DNA of 64,000 nucleotides from Phenylobacterium sp. RIFCSPHIGHO2_01_FULL_69_31 (GCF_001824475.1 NZ_MHXN01000003.1:7850-71849), one strand, 5' to 3'; counted from the first letter of the stretch, positions 44,092 through 53,526 are shown. Program-made: numbers and translations. The notes: a model not told the origin generated them from the letters alone.

Positions 44092-46464
44092 CTAGAACTT
44101 CGACCGCAGGGCCACGCCCCAGGTCCGCGGCGCGCCGAGGAAGGCCGCGTAGGTCCCAGACTGCAGCGGCTGATCCACCACCACCTGGTAGTAGTCCTCG
44201 TTGGTCAGGTTCTGGGCGAACAGCTCGACGGTCCAGCGCTCGTCCTCGGAGCCAACGCCGATCCGGCCATTCCAGAGCGTGAGCTCCTTCTGGTTCTTCA
44301 GCGGGTCGAGGTTGGAGCCGGTGTTGTAAGCCGAGGTGTAGCGGCCCGAGAGGCTGGCCCGCAGCCGGAGGCCCGCCCCGATCTCGTTCTCGTAGGCCGC
44401 GGACCAGGACGCCGACCACAGGGGCGCGTAGGACAGCCGCGAGCTGGGCAGGCGCGGGCCGACGCCCGCCGTCGGCGCGAAGTTGCCGAATTGGGTCACC
44501 GCATATGTCACCCCGCCCGTCGCCGTCAGGCCTCGCACCGGCGTGCGCCACACGAGGTCCAGATCGACGCCCTTGGACGTGACCTTGGGGATCGAGGCGA
44601 CCACGAAGCTGATGCCGGTGAAGGTGTTGAGCTGGAAGTCCTTGAACGTCTGGTCGAAGGCGGCGGCGTTCAGGATCAGGCGGTTCTCGAGCAGCTGGCT
44701 CTTGAAGCCGAGCTCGTAGCTCTCGACCGTCTCGGCGTCGAAGCTGGTGTCGGGGTTGATGACCCCGGCGCCGAAGCGGGCCCGGTCGAGGTTGAAGCCG
44801 CCGCTCTTGTGGCTGTTGGCGTAGGATGCATACGCCATGAACGTGGGCGAGAAGCGGTAGCTGGCCTTCGCCGTCCCACCGAGACGATCCTCGGTGCGCT
44901 TCTGGCGCGTATCGACGTTGTTAAATGCCGGATCGGCGCCAGGCGCGCACAACGCCGAACGGGCCGCGGCCGGGATCGGGCGGGCGATCGCGGCGGCGCA
45001 GGCCAAGCCCGGCGCCGTGTTGCGATACTGGGCGAAGACCTCCTTGGTGTCGTCGCTGTAACGCAGCCCGAAGGTCAGCTCGAGGGCCTCGGTCACGCGC
45101 CAGGTGTTGTTCGTGAACAGCGCCCAGCCCTTGCTGGAGTGGTCGAAGCGGTCGTACGCGCCCTGCCCCGGGATGAAGTTCTGGCCCGCCGGGATGCCGG
45201 TCAGGGCCGAGACGGCGGTCGGATTGGTTCCGCCCGAGAGCAACAGGCTGAAATAGGTTTCGTAGGACGTGCCGAACGGGGTGAAGGCGCTGTTGTCGAG
45301 CTGTTCGTCGGAGTAGTAGCCGCCGACCATCCAGTCGACCGGCCCGGTTTGGCCGGCCAGGCGCACTTCCTGCGAGAAGGTCTCGAACTTGTTGAAGGTG
45401 CGGCCGTCGCTGGGCCGGTACCAGATGTCGGCCGACGAGAAGTCGATGTCCGCGCCCTGGACGTTGGACCAGTCCCGCCAGGCGGTGATCGAGGTCAGCG
45501 TCAGGTCGGGATTGATCTCCCAGTCCGCCTGGAGGGAGACGCCCTTGTCCTTAAGCTCCTGGTTGGACTCGCGGTTTGCATAGACGAGGCGGCGGAAGGG
45601 ATCGGCGGGGCGCAGCGTACCCTCGTCGGCGGCCACGGCGTCGATCAAGGCGCCCGTGGGACCGACCAGCGTCGTGGCCGTCAGGCAGCAGTGCTCATCG
45701 CGCTTGGTGTAGTCCGCCATGGCGCGGATGGTCAGGGTGTCGGTGGGCAGCCACAGCAGCTGGCCGCGGATGGTCGCGACATCCTGGTCGTCGTTCCGGC
45801 TCTGGGTGCTGGGCCCCGCGCCGTTGCGCACATCGTTGAAGCCGTCGCGCTTGCGGATGGCCGCGAACAGGCGGCCGGCCACGGTCTCGCCGATCGGGCC
45901 GGTGATGCTGGCGGACGCCCCGCGGGCGTCGTGGTTGCCGTAGGTGACCTCCGCGTTGGCCCCGAAGTCGAACTCAGGCGCCTTCGTGATGACGTTGATG
46001 ACGCCGGCTGAGGTGTTCTTGCCGAACACGGTGCCCTGCGGACCCTTCAGCACCTCGATGCGCTCGAGCTCGCCCAGGTCGCCGAAGGCCACCCCGCTGC
46101 GCGCCCGATAGACGCCGTCGACAACGGTGCCGACGGAGGATTCGAGGCCCGGGTTGTCGCCGATGGTGCCGACACCGCGGATACGGATGGAGGTCTGCGC
46201 GCTGCCGGTGGACGAGGTGACGCTCAGGCCCGGCGTCAGCACCTGAAGATCCTTCACATCGCGCACGCCGGCGTCCTGAAGCTGCTGCCCGGACACGACG
46301 TTGACGACGATCGGCACGTCCTGGAGGTTCTGTTCCCGCTTCTGGGCCGTGACGATCACGGCGTCGACTTCGGGCGCTTCGGTCTCCTGGGCCTGAACCT
46401 GGCCCGCGACACAGACCGCGGCCAACACGGCGGCCGACGGCGCCCATTTACGCAACTTCATCAT
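44092..46464 (-). CDS. TonB-dependent receptor of a catabolic locus
   Basis: A 790-residue outer-membrane receptor with signal peptide (about 1-25) and a TonB-box-like DAVIVTAQKREQNLQDVPIVVN near residue 35. The plug holds the VRIRGVG-type element (SIRIRGVGTIGDNPGLESSVG) and EVLKGPQGTVFGKNTSAGVINVIT; the barrel ends in WGVALRSKF with terminal Phe. It is of the large receptor class that in Caulobacterales and sphingomonads takes up complex organics. It leads a likely operon with an acyl-CoA dehydrogenase, a MerR regulator and an MpaB-type oxygenase, so the ligand is probably hydrophobic or an acyl/terpenoid compound. Divergent LuxR-type regulator shares its promoter region. Confidence 0.9.
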   Translation of the reverse strand: MMKLRKWAPSAAVLAAVCVAGQVQAQETEAPEVDAVIVTAQKREQNLQDVPIVVNVVSGQQLQDAGVRDVKDLQVLTPGLSVTSSTGSAQTSIRIRGVGTIGDNPGLESSVGTVVDGVYRARSGVAFGDLGELERIEVLKGPQGTVFGKNTSAGVINVITKAPEFDFGANAEVTYGNHDARGASASITGPIGETVAGRLFAAIRKRDGFNDVRNGAGPSTQSRNDDQDVATIRGQLLWLPTDTLTIRAMADYTKRDEHCCLTATTLVGPTGALIDAVAADEGTLRPADPFRRLVYANRESNQELKDKGVSLQADWEINPDLTLTSITAWRDWSNVQGADIDFSSADIWYRPSDGRTFNKFETFSQEVRLAGQTGPVDWMVGGYYSDEQLDNSAFTPFGTSYETYFSLLLSGGTNPTAVSALTGIPAGQNFIPGQGAYDRFDHSSKGWALFTNNTWRVTEALELTFGLRYSDDTKEVFAQYRNTAPGLACAAAIARPIPAAARSALCAPGADPAFNNVDTRQKRTEDRLGGTAKASYRFSPTFMAYASYANSHKSGGFNLDRARFGAGVINPDTSFDAETVESYELGFKSQLLENRLILNAAAFDQTFKDFQLNTFTGISFVVASIPKVTSKGVDLDLVWRTPVRGLTATGGVTYAVTQFGNFAPTAGVGPRLPSSRLSYAPLWSASWSAAYENEIGAGLRLRASLSGRYTSAYNTGSNLDPLKNQKELTLWNGRIGVGSEDERWTVELFAQNLTNEDYYQVVVDQPLQSGTYAAFLGAPRTWGVALRSKF

Positions 46465-46526
46465 TCCTCCCCTTCGCCCTATGGGCGTTCGTTATTCCCG
46501 CTTCTTACACGTGAGCGAGGCTCAAA

Positions 46527-46556
46527 GCTTGCGGGTTGCGGCGCAACCAAACAAGC
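46527..46556. promoter_or_regulatory. Extended palindrome between TonB receptor and LuxR-type gene
   Basis: GGTTGC (46534-46539) and GCAACC (46543-46548) are exact mirrors around GGC, and outer arms GCTTG (46527-46531) and CAAGC (46552-46556) also match. A 15-bp core with flanking arms is the size of a LuxR-family or similar operator. It lies 63-92 bp upstream of the receptor start and in front of the LuxR-type gene if that starts at 46565 or 46583. Confidence 0.55.
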
Positions 46557-46582
46557 TATCGGAAGTGATAGGGGACGGCCGT

Positions 46583-47350
46583 TTGCTTACCGACGCCGAA
46601 GCGCTCGCCCGGGAGATCGACGAGACGGGCGCCCGCATCGGCCTGCCGTTCGTCGCGGCGGCCACCGACATCTCATCGACGACCCCACCGGTCGGCGCCG
46701 ACGGTCGGCCGCTGGCAGAAACCCTGTTCCGCTGGGTCGACCCCAAGCTGCGCTATTGGGAAGATCACGGCTTCGCCCTGCGCGCCGCCTTCATCCACGC
46801 CTCGCGCGCCTGTTCGGAGCCGTTCTATTTCCAGCACGGCCGGTTCGCCTCCTGGCGGCCGAACCGGGCCCTGGACGCCATCACCGCCGAGGGGCCTGTC
46901 GACACCTATGGCGTGGGCGCGGCGATCGTCGCGCCAGCCTACCTGCCCGGCGGCGTCATCGGCGCCGTAGTCTGGGCGACGGCCGACCCCGCGTTCGACG
47001 TCGCGGCGACCTTTGCAGAGCACGCGGCGGCCCTGCACGCCCTCGCCCTCCGGTTCGTCGCCACCTACGAAGAGGCCGTCGCGGGCTCGAACCAGCCGCC
47101 CGCCCGCCTGACCCGGCGCGAGATCCAGTGCCTGAAATGGGCGGCCGCGGGCAAAACTGACGCAGAGATCGGTCACCTTGTGGCCATATCCCTGCCCACG
47201 GTCCGGTTTCATGTCACCAACGCGGCGCGAAAGCTGGGTGTTTCCGGGCGGTCACAGGCCATCCAGCGTGCCGCAACCTTGGGCTACATCGGGTCCGGAG
47301 GCTCCGGTGCGGCGTCAGGTCCCGTGCGGTCACAGGCGCCAACCGGGTAA
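46583..47350 (+). CDS. LuxR-family regulator, solo type
   Basis: About 255 residues from the start I prefer, TTG at 46583, with an AGGGGA site just upstream; GTG at 46565 and ATG at 46481 are in frame too, but the latter leaves only 16 bp to the divergent receptor and puts the palindrome inside the gene. N-terminal part (about 1-175) has the size and pattern of an autoinducer-binding-like domain, then the LuxR HTH: LTRREIQCLKWAAAGKTDAEIG, with recognition helix TVRFHVTNAARKLGV, and the usual RSQAIQRAATLGYI end. No LuxI synthase is seen, so it is a solo regulator that may respond to foreign signals or a metabolite. Probable target: the divergent receptor operon. Confidence 0.82.
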   Translation: MLTDAEALAREIDETGARIGLPFVAAATDISSTTPPVGADGRPLAETLFRWVDPKLRYWEDHGFALRAAFIHASRACSEPFYFQHGRFASWRPNRALDAITAEGPVDTYGVGAAIVAPAYLPGGVIGAVVWATADPAFDVAATFAEHAAALHALALRFVATYEEAVAGSNQPPARLTRREIQCLKWAAAGKTDAEIGHLVAISLPTVRFHVTNAARKLGVSGRSQAIQRAATLGYIGSGGSGAASGPVRSQAPTG

Positions 47351-47386
47351 GGTTACCCCGTGGGAGATTCGTGAGAGGACGGGCGT

Positions 47387-50300
47387 ATGCGTCCCGGAGC
47401 TTGGCGCGCGGGCCTGACGGCTGCTGCGCTGCTCAGTATTGCTTGTCCTGACGCGTCGGCTTTTGCCGCCGGCGCGGCGCCGATCCCCCGTGCCCTGACG
47501 GCGGAGGAAACCGCCGCGTGGCAGGCGCTGGTGATCCAGGCCGAGGCGGCGAGAACCGCTGGCCGATGGTCCGACCTCGAGAAGGTCACCCGTCGGCGCG
47601 CGGCGATCGAAGAGCGAGCGTACGGCCCGGACGCGGTGGTGACGGCCATCTCGTGGTCGTGGATCGGCCAGGCCCTGGTGCGGCAGGGACGCGACGCGCA
47701 AGCCGAGCCGTTCTACCGGCGCGCCCTCGAGGTCGACCGTAAAGTCTTGGGTCCACGCGACCCTCAGACCCTGCTGGCCATCTCCAACCTCGCCGGCGTC
47801 TTGGAGCGCCGCGGCCGCTTCGGGGAGGCCGAACCCCTACGGCGCGAACTTCTGGCCACGAGCCGAACCCTGTTCGGCGATGGGAGCGCGGAGCTTGCGG
47901 CCGCCGCCGTCGCCCTGGCCGATGTTTTGCGCGCCCAGGCCCGGCCGCGCGAGGCCGAACCGCTGTATCGCCTGGCGGTCGAGGTCGACACCCGCCTGCT
48001 GGGCGAGAAGGATCCCGGACTGGCGGCAGACCTGGGGTCGTTGGCGGCCACGCTCGACGAGCTCGGCCGGCACGTCGAGGCCGAGCCCCTTCACCGGCGC
48101 TCCCTGGCGATCCGCCGCGAGGTGTTCGGCGAGCGCGACGCGGCCACTGCCCAAGCCTATGCGCGAATGGGAGCGAACCTGGACGCCCAGGGCCGGCACG
48201 AGGAGGCGGAGCCGCTGCTGCGGCTGGCGCTCGCCACCGATCGCGACGTCCGAGGACCGCACCACGCGGCCACCGCCGCCGACGCCGCCGCCCTCGGCGC
48301 CAACCTCAACGCCCAGCACCGGCCGCGGGACGCCGAACCGCTGCTCCGCGAGGCCCTGGCCCTACGCCGCTCGCTCCTGGGCGAGAAGCACGCCGATACC
48401 GGTGTGAGCTATGGCGCCCTTGGCGACAACCTAGCGGCCCGGGGCAAGCGGCGCGAAGCCGAGCGGCTGCATCGCCGCGCCCTGGCGATCCTGCGCGCCG
48501 CCAGGGGCGAAACCGATCCCGCGACCGCCAAGGCCTATGCCGCGCTGGCCGGCGACCTGAACGCCCGCGGCCGCTATGCCGAAGCCGAGCCCATGCTGCG
48601 CCGCGCCCTGGACGTGCGTAAGGCCACACTTGGCGAGCGTCACCCGACCACCGCGGCGACCTATGACGCCCTGGCAGAGAACCAGCACCACCTTGCGTCC
48701 AATACGCGGGCCGAGGCGCTGTCATCCAAGGCCGTGGCCATCGTCCGGGCCCGCCGTTCGGCGGACCTGACCGCCATCGGATCCGATCCGGATGTCGCAC
48801 TGCGTCGCGCCCGGGCAGACGCCGAGACCGGCGAAGCCGCCGAGCCGGTGTTCCGCCGCTATCTGCGCCTGGCTTGGCTGGCCGCGGCCGAGCAGCCGGC
48901 CGAGTTGCCGCGCCTGCGGGACCGGGCGTTCACCGCCGCCCAGGACCTGGAAGTCTCACCCGCCGCGCGCGCCCTGGCCCAGACCGCGGCCCGCGCCGCC
49001 TTCACCCGCAAGGCGGCGGCGGGCGACGCGCGGGTCCGCCAGGATCTCGCCGGTCAGGTTCGCCAGATCGAGGGGCAACTGGCTCAGGCCCTCCCCCAGG
49101 ACGATCCCGCCAAGGCCGCGCGGGTCGGGGCGGCGCTCGACGCGGTCGGCCGCGAACTCGCCAGTCTCGATGCGCGGCTGCAGAAGGACAATCCGCGTTA
49201 CGCGGAGACCATCGCGCCGCCCGCGCTGTCCATCGCCCAGGCGCAGGCGCGACTCCGCGCCGGCGAGGGCATGCTCTTCATCGTCCCGACCGGCCAAGAC
49301 ATCCACGTCTTCGCCCTCTCGCGGACGAAGGTGGCGTGGCACCGCATCGAGGGCGGCCAGGCCGAGTTGGAGAAGCGCATCCGGGCGCTGCGATGCCAGG
49401 TGGACGACGGCGCCTGCGGCGGCAAGACTAGACTGGTGGGCGAAAGCCCGATCGCGCCCTTCGACCTGCAGACCGCCTACAGCCTCTACCGCGACCTGAT
49501 CGCCCCCGTCGAAGGCGCGCTGGGCGGCGTCGACCGACTGTTCGTGACCACGTCGGGCGCGTTCGGCGGCCTGCCTTTGGGTCTGCTGCCCACGGAGAAC
49601 GTGCGAACGCTGGCGCAGGCGACCTGGCTCGGCGACCGCTACGCCCTCACCACTCTCCCGTCCGTGGCGAGCCTGCGCACCGCAGCGCCCGCCCGGCGGC
49701 CCGCCGGCCAACGCTGGGCCTTCGTCGGCTACGGCGACCCCGCGATCGACGCCGCCGCGCTCGACGCGCGCCGCCCCCAGGGTTCCAAGGCACTCGGCGC
49801 GGTCTTCGCGCCGCTGCCGGGCACCGCGGACGAACTCCGTGCAATGGCCAAGACCCTGGGCGCGCCGGCGAGCAGCGTCCGCCTCGGCGGCAAGGCGACT
49901 GAGGCCTCGATCAGGACGTCCTCGGACATTTCCCGCGCCGGCGTCGTGGCGATCGCGACGCACGGCCTGCTCGGTCACGAGATCAAGGGCCTGGACGAGC
50001 CCGGACTAGTGCTGACCGCCCCGGGCAAGCCGAGCGCGCAGGACGACGGGGTGCTGACGGCGACCGAGGCGGCCGCCCTCGACCTCTCGGCCGACTGGGT
50101 GATCCTATCGGCCTGCAACACCGCGGGCGGCGACGGGGCCCCAGGCGCGGACAACCTGTCGGGCCTCGCCCGGGCGTTCCTCTACGCCGGCGCACGCGCG
50201 CTGCTGGTCAGTCACTGGCGGGTCTTCGACGACGCCACCGCTGCCCTGACCGTCCAGACCCTGGCGATCCAGAAGGCCAACCCGCGGCTCTCGAAGGCCC

Positions 50301-50434
50301 AGGCCCTCCAACAGGCTATGCGCACCGTCCGCACAGGCCGCCGATCCGACGGATCGCCACTCCCCGGCTGGCGCGCCGAGTGGGCCCACCCCGCCTACTG
50401 GGCGCCTTTCGTCGTCATCGCCGCGGACGGCTAG
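47387..50434 (+). CDS. Exported TPR-CHAT domain protein
   Basis: A 1015-residue protein with a signal peptide (about 1-28; LTAAALLSIACPDASAFA). About ten to eleven 42-residue TPR units of the kinesin-light-chain type (about 60-460; repeated pattern 'G R x x E A E P L x R R A L x x x x x x x G x x H P x T A') precede a helical linker and a CHAT (caspase HetF-associated, C-terminal peptidase) domain (about 690-1012). The protease dyad is intact: His859 in IATHG and Cys910 in SACNTA. It ends in HPAYWAPFVVIA, the standard CHAT end. Exported CHAT-TPR proteins occur in many bacteria, with unknown targets; unlike type III-E or gasdermin-linked CHATs this one is not beside an obvious effector. Convergent with the acyltransferase gene by 4 bp. 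Confidence 0.9.
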   Translation: MRPGAWRAGLTAAALLSIACPDASAFAAGAAPIPRALTAEETAAWQALVIQAEAARTAGRWSDLEKVTRRRAAIEERAYGPDAVVTAISWSWIGQALVRQGRDAQAEPFYRRALEVDRKVLGPRDPQTLLAISNLAGVLERRGRFGEAEPLRRELLATSRTLFGDGSAELAAAAVALADVLRAQARPREAEPLYRLAVEVDTRLLGEKDPGLAADLGSLAATLDELGRHVEAEPLHRRSLAIRREVFGERDAATAQAYARMGANLDAQGRHEEAEPLLRLALATDRDVRGPHHAATAADAAALGANLNAQHRPRDAEPLLREALALRRSLLGEKHADTGVSYGALGDNLAARGKRREAERLHRRALAILRAARGETDPATAKAYAALAGDLNARGRYAEAEPMLRRALDVRKATLGERHPTTAATYDALAENQHHLASNTRAEALSSKAVAIVRARRSADLTAIGSDPDVALRRARADAETGEAAEPVFRRYLRLAWLAAAEQPAELPRLRDRAFTAAQDLEVSPAARALAQTAARAAFTRKAAAGDARVRQDLAGQVRQIEGQLAQALPQDDPAKAARVGAALDAVGRELASLDARLQKDNPRYAETIAPPALSIAQAQARLRAGEGMLFIVPTGQDIHVFALSRTKVAWHRIEGGQAELEKRIRALRCQVDDGACGGKTRLVGESPIAPFDLQTAYSLYRDLIAPVEGALGGVDRLFVTTSGAFGGLPLGLLPTENVRTLAQATWLGDRYALTTLPSVASLRTAAPARRPAGQRWAFVGYGDPAIDAAALDARRPQGSKALGAVFAPLPGTADELRAMAKTLGAPASSVRLGGKATEASIRTSSDISRAGVVAIATHGLLGHEIKGLDEPGLVLTAPGKPSAQDDGVLTATEAAALDLSADWVILSACNTAGGDGAPGADNLSGLARAFLYAGARALLVSHWRVFDDATAALTVQTLAIQKANPRLSKAQALQQAMRTVRTGRRSDGSPLPGWRAEWAHPAYWAPFVVIAADG

Positions 50435-52377
50435 CTCGCCGTGCGCCGGAAGAGCTCGGGGTAGGCCTGTTTCAGGCGCATGCCCACGCGCCGTGAACCC
50501 TCCAAGGTGAAGTGCCCGGCGTCGAAATAGAGATAGCGACCGTCGGGCCCGAGGATCTCGCACCGCCGCCGCTCGCCGCACTGGAGGTCCAGCATCGAGA
50601 CGTAGCGGACGTCCCGCCAGCCCGAGCGTGCAAAGAAGGCCTTGAGCGCCCTGTCTCGATCGATCTTCGCGACCTCCTGATAGTCCAGCGCGAAGGCGTT
50701 CACGCCCGCCACCGTCGCGTGGCGCTGGTCCTGCGCCTTCTTCGAGATCGAAAGGGCGTCGTCGGTGAAGGTCATCTTCGGCCCGACGACGTAGATGGGC
50801 GCGTCCGAGACCGCGCGTAGGGACCCGATCATCTCCGCCAGCCCCCTGGCGTCATAGCCACCCCAATTGTCGTGGAGCAGGACGACGTCGGCCGCCCTCA
50901 GCTGGGAGCTGTCCAGCACCGCCCGGCGGCGTTCCTCGCAGAGCTTCGCGTCGGCCGGCGCGACGGGATCGTGGCCGAAGTTGAAGCACTGGTGGAAGGT
51001 TTCCAGAATCTCCAGCCGCCCGGCGAAGCCGTTTTCGATCAGGGCGTAACCCAGATCGAATCCGTGGGAGTTGCCCACGATGAGCACGCGGCCCCCGTCC
51101 GGCGTGGGCTGGGCGAACGGGCGGGCCGGGAACCCCTGCCAGTAGCGATTGCGCTCGGCCGTGAGTTCGTCCTGCGTCAGGAGGGCGTAGGGGAACCGCT
51201 CCGGCAGGCCGCTCTTCAGGTGGATATAGGCCGGCGCCGCCAGCGCGACGGCGAGGCCGAGCGCGGCGAGGGGCAGCCCTTGCGCGGGCCGGCGCTCGAG
51301 CAGGCCGCGGAAACCGGTCTCCAGCAGCCGCCAGGAAAGGTAGCCGCAGAGCAGCGATCCGGCGACGATCGCCGCGCTGACCGCCGGCGTGATCGCGATG
51401 TCCTGGTACCTGAGGACGCTCACGATCGGCCAATGCCAGAGGTAGACCGAATACGAGATCAGCCCGACAAACACGACCGGCCGCAGGCAGAGGCCGCGGC
51501 TGACCACGCTCGGGCCGAACTGCGGGGCCGAGATCAGCGCAGCCGCGCCCAGACAGGGGACCAGGGCCGCCATTCCGGGAAACCGCGTACCCGCGCTGAA
51601 CACTGCCGCCGCAGCCGCGATCAGCAACAGGCCCCCGCCGGACAAGGCGTTGGCGATCCAGGGGTTCGGCGCGCGGTCCTGCCGCCACAGCAGCCACGCG
51701 AGCGCGCCGGCCAGGAATTCACCCGCCCGCGGCGCCAGGAAGAAGTAGGCGTCCGCCGGGTGTCGGCCCGCCTCGTAGTGGCCGTAGGCGAAGGAGGCGG
51801 CGGCCAGAAGGCCGACGGCCATGGTCATGATCGCCCGCGACCTCAGCTTCAGCAGGAGCAGCAGAGCCGCGGGCCAGACCAGATAGAACTGCTCCTCGAC
51901 CGATAGGGACCACAGATGCAGCAGCGGCAGGGCTTCAGCTTCCGGCGCGAAATAGCCGCCGGAGGTCCGGGCGAAGAAGATGTTCGAAACCAGGGCGATC
52001 GCACTCAGCGCGCCCTGAGCGAGCACGCTGTAGTCGGCGGGTGTGAGCAAGGCATAGCCTACCGCCGTCACCACAAGCAGCAGGACATAGAGGGCTGGCA
52101 GCAGGCGCCTCGCCCGCCGCAGGTAGAAGTCGCCGAACCGGAAGTCGCCCCGCTCCCGCTGGCCGGCGATGATCCCGGTGATCAGAAAGCCGGAGATCAC
52201 GAAGAACACGTCGACGCCGACGAAGCCGCCCGGCAGCCAGGCGACGCCGGCATGGTTGAAGACCACCAGCATCACGGCCAGCGCGCGCAGCCCGTCGATG
52301 TCGGCGCGATAGCCCAGGTCGCGCGACAAGGGGGCGCTCCCCACCGTCTGCGCCGGCATCACTGCGTCAGACGTCAT
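50431..52377 (-). CDS. Membrane acyltransferase with SGNH domain (OafA/YrhL-like O-acetylase)
   Basis: About 648 residues. Inner-membrane acyltransferase-3 domain with about ten membrane segments (about 20-375; RADIDGLRALAVMLVVFNHAG with the conserved R/D and His, FFVISGFLITG, FYLRRARRLLPALY, and LHLWSLSVEEQFYLVWP), then a periplasmic SGNH hydrolase-like domain (about 410-645; VLIVGNSHGFDLGYA with Ser-x-x-Gly and DAGHFTLEGSRRVG with the Asp-His pair). Such enzymes move acetyl groups across the membrane onto LPS, exopolysaccharide or peptidoglycan. I start at ATG 52377; an upstream ATG at 52413 is possible. Single gene, next to the CHAT gene but on the opposite strand. Confidence 0.9.
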   Translation of the reverse strand: MTSDAVMPAQTVGSAPLSRDLGYRADIDGLRALAVMLVVFNHAGVAWLPGGFVGVDVFFVISGFLITGIIAGQRERGDFRFGDFYLRRARRLLPALYVLLLVVTAVGYALLTPADYSVLAQGALSAIALVSNIFFARTSGGYFAPEAEALPLLHLWSLSVEEQFYLVWPAALLLLLKLRSRAIMTMAVGLLAAASFAYGHYEAGRHPADAYFFLAPRAGEFLAGALAWLLWRQDRAPNPWIANALSGGGLLLIAAAAAVFSAGTRFPGMAALVPCLGAAALISAPQFGPSVVSRGLCLRPVVFVGLISYSVYLWHWPIVSVLRYQDIAITPAVSAAIVAGSLLCGYLSWRLLETGFRGLLERRPAQGLPLAALGLAVALAAPAYIHLKSGLPERFPYALLTQDELTAERNRYWQGFPARPFAQPTPDGGRVLIVGNSHGFDLGYALIENGFAGRLEILETFHQCFNFGHDPVAPADAKLCEERRRAVLDSSQLRAADVVLLHDNWGGYDARGLAEMIGSLRAVSDAPIYVVGPKMTFTDDALSISKKAQDQRHATVAGVNAFALDYQEVAKIDRDRALKAFFARSGWRDVRYVSMLDLQCGERRRCEILGPDGRYLYFDAGHFTLEGSRRVGMRLKQAYPELFRRTAS

Positions 52378-52522
52378 CTTGCGCCGCCCGCCCCTGCTCC
52401 TCGCGGCTTGCATACTTCCCCGGATCGCGTCGCGACTAGGCTCAACAGACCGAGGAGACGCGTGTTGCGACGAACGGAGGCACTATCGCGACGGCCCGCG
52501 CGGCTGGGGGCGTCGGAGCCGC

Positions 52523-53521
52523 TCAGGTCTCGTCGACCAGCCGGGCGAAGGCGGGCGACATCCATTCGGTGAGTCCCGCCTGCCCGCGCGAGACGATCCG
52601 GGCGGCGATGTCATGCTCGCAGGCGAACGCCTCGCCCGCGGGACCAAGAACCGTCAGGGCGGTGCAGAGCGCGTCGGCTTGCATGCAGGAGGCGTGCAGC
52701 ACGCTCACTGACGCGACCGGCCCGGCGACGGGCGCCCGCGTGATGGGATCCAGCGTGTGGCTGTAGCAGCCACTACCGTCCGACCAAGTCCGGCGCCAGT
52801 CGCCCGAGGTGGCGACCGACAGGCCGTGGAGGGCGATGAGGATGCGCGGCTGCGGAAGCTCGCCGCCCGGCGGCGACTCGATCTCCACCCACCAGGGCTC
52901 GCCGTCGCCCTTCACGCCGCCGCCGCGAAGCTCGCCGCCGATCTCCAGCAGATAGTCGCGTACGCCCAGCGCCTCCAACGCTTCGGCTGCGAGGTCGACG
53001 CCGAAGCCCTTGGCGATGCCGGAGAGATCCAGCCTCAGGCCGCCAGGCTGGAAGAGGCGCCCGTCCGGCCGATCCAGTCGCAGTTTCCGCCAGCCGGTCG
53101 CCGCCAGGTTTCGGCTGGCCCGGTCTGGGGCGGCCGCGACCGGCCCGGCAGGCCCGAAGCCCCAGAGGTCGGTGAGCGCACCCACCGTCAGATCGAACGC
53201 GCCGCCGGTCTCCTCCGCCAGGTCGTACGCGGCCGCGACCACGCTCATCAGGTGAGGCGGAACCTCGACCCACGCGCCCGCCGGCGCGGCGTTGAAGCGG
53301 CAAAGGTCGCTGCCGGGCTCCCACGTGCTCATCTGCGCCACCACGAGGTCGCAGGCGCCCTGGACGGCCGCCGACAGTACGGCATCGGTGAGTCCACGAG
53401 GGACCCAGGCCCGCAGGCTCCAGGTCACCCCCATCGTGGGTCCCTCAAGCGACGCGGGCCGCCCGTCCCGCGGCCGTGTCGACTCGGCGGTCAGCGACAG
53501 CGGAACGGCGACCCGGCGCAT
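52523..53521 (-). CDS. apbE: ApbE-like FAD:protein FMN transferase
   Basis: About 332 residues. Family blocks: EGPTMGVTWSLRAW, MSTWEPGSDLCRFN, DLTVGALTDLWGFGP, DLSGIAKGFGVDLAAE, and DYLLEIGGELRGGG for FAD and metal, then MQADALCTALTVLG near the C-terminus. It attaches FMN covalently to Ser or Thr of target proteins, usually outside the cytoplasm. Oddly, no signal peptide or lipobox is evident at this start, and the longer frame (to 53638) is antisense shadow of the neighbour, so it may be cytoplasmic or mis-started. Last gene of the PepSY-TM/DUF2271/DUF4198/ApbE unit, five bases after DUF4198. No canonical FMN-acceptor motif is obvious in its neighbours. Confidence 0.9.
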   Translation of the reverse strand: MRRVAVPLSLTAESTRPRDGRPASLEGPTMGVTWSLRAWVPRGLTDAVLSAAVQGACDLVVAQMSTWEPGSDLCRFNAAPAGAWVEVPPHLMSVVAAAYDLAEETGGAFDLTVGALTDLWGFGPAGPVAAAPDRASRNLAATGWRKLRLDRPDGRLFQPGGLRLDLSGIAKGFGVDLAAEALEALGVRDYLLEIGGELRGGGVKGDGEPWWVEIESPPGGELPQPRILIALHGLSVATSGDWRRTWSDGSGCYSHTLDPITRAPVAGPVASVSVLHASCMQADALCTALTVLGPAGEAFACEHDIAARIVSRGQAGLTEWMSPAFARLVDET

Positions 53522-53526
53522 CGTCG

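Noticed and set aside
44005..46011. A 668-codon plus-strand open frame over the TonB receptor
   Set aside because: Antisense composition artefact; the receptor on the minus strand is unmistakable.
47900..48720. Regular near-repeats of about 126 bases that could look like a tandem repeat or CRISPR array
   Set aside because: The period equals 42 codons and encodes TPR units of the CHAT protein; no short identical repeats with unique spacers.
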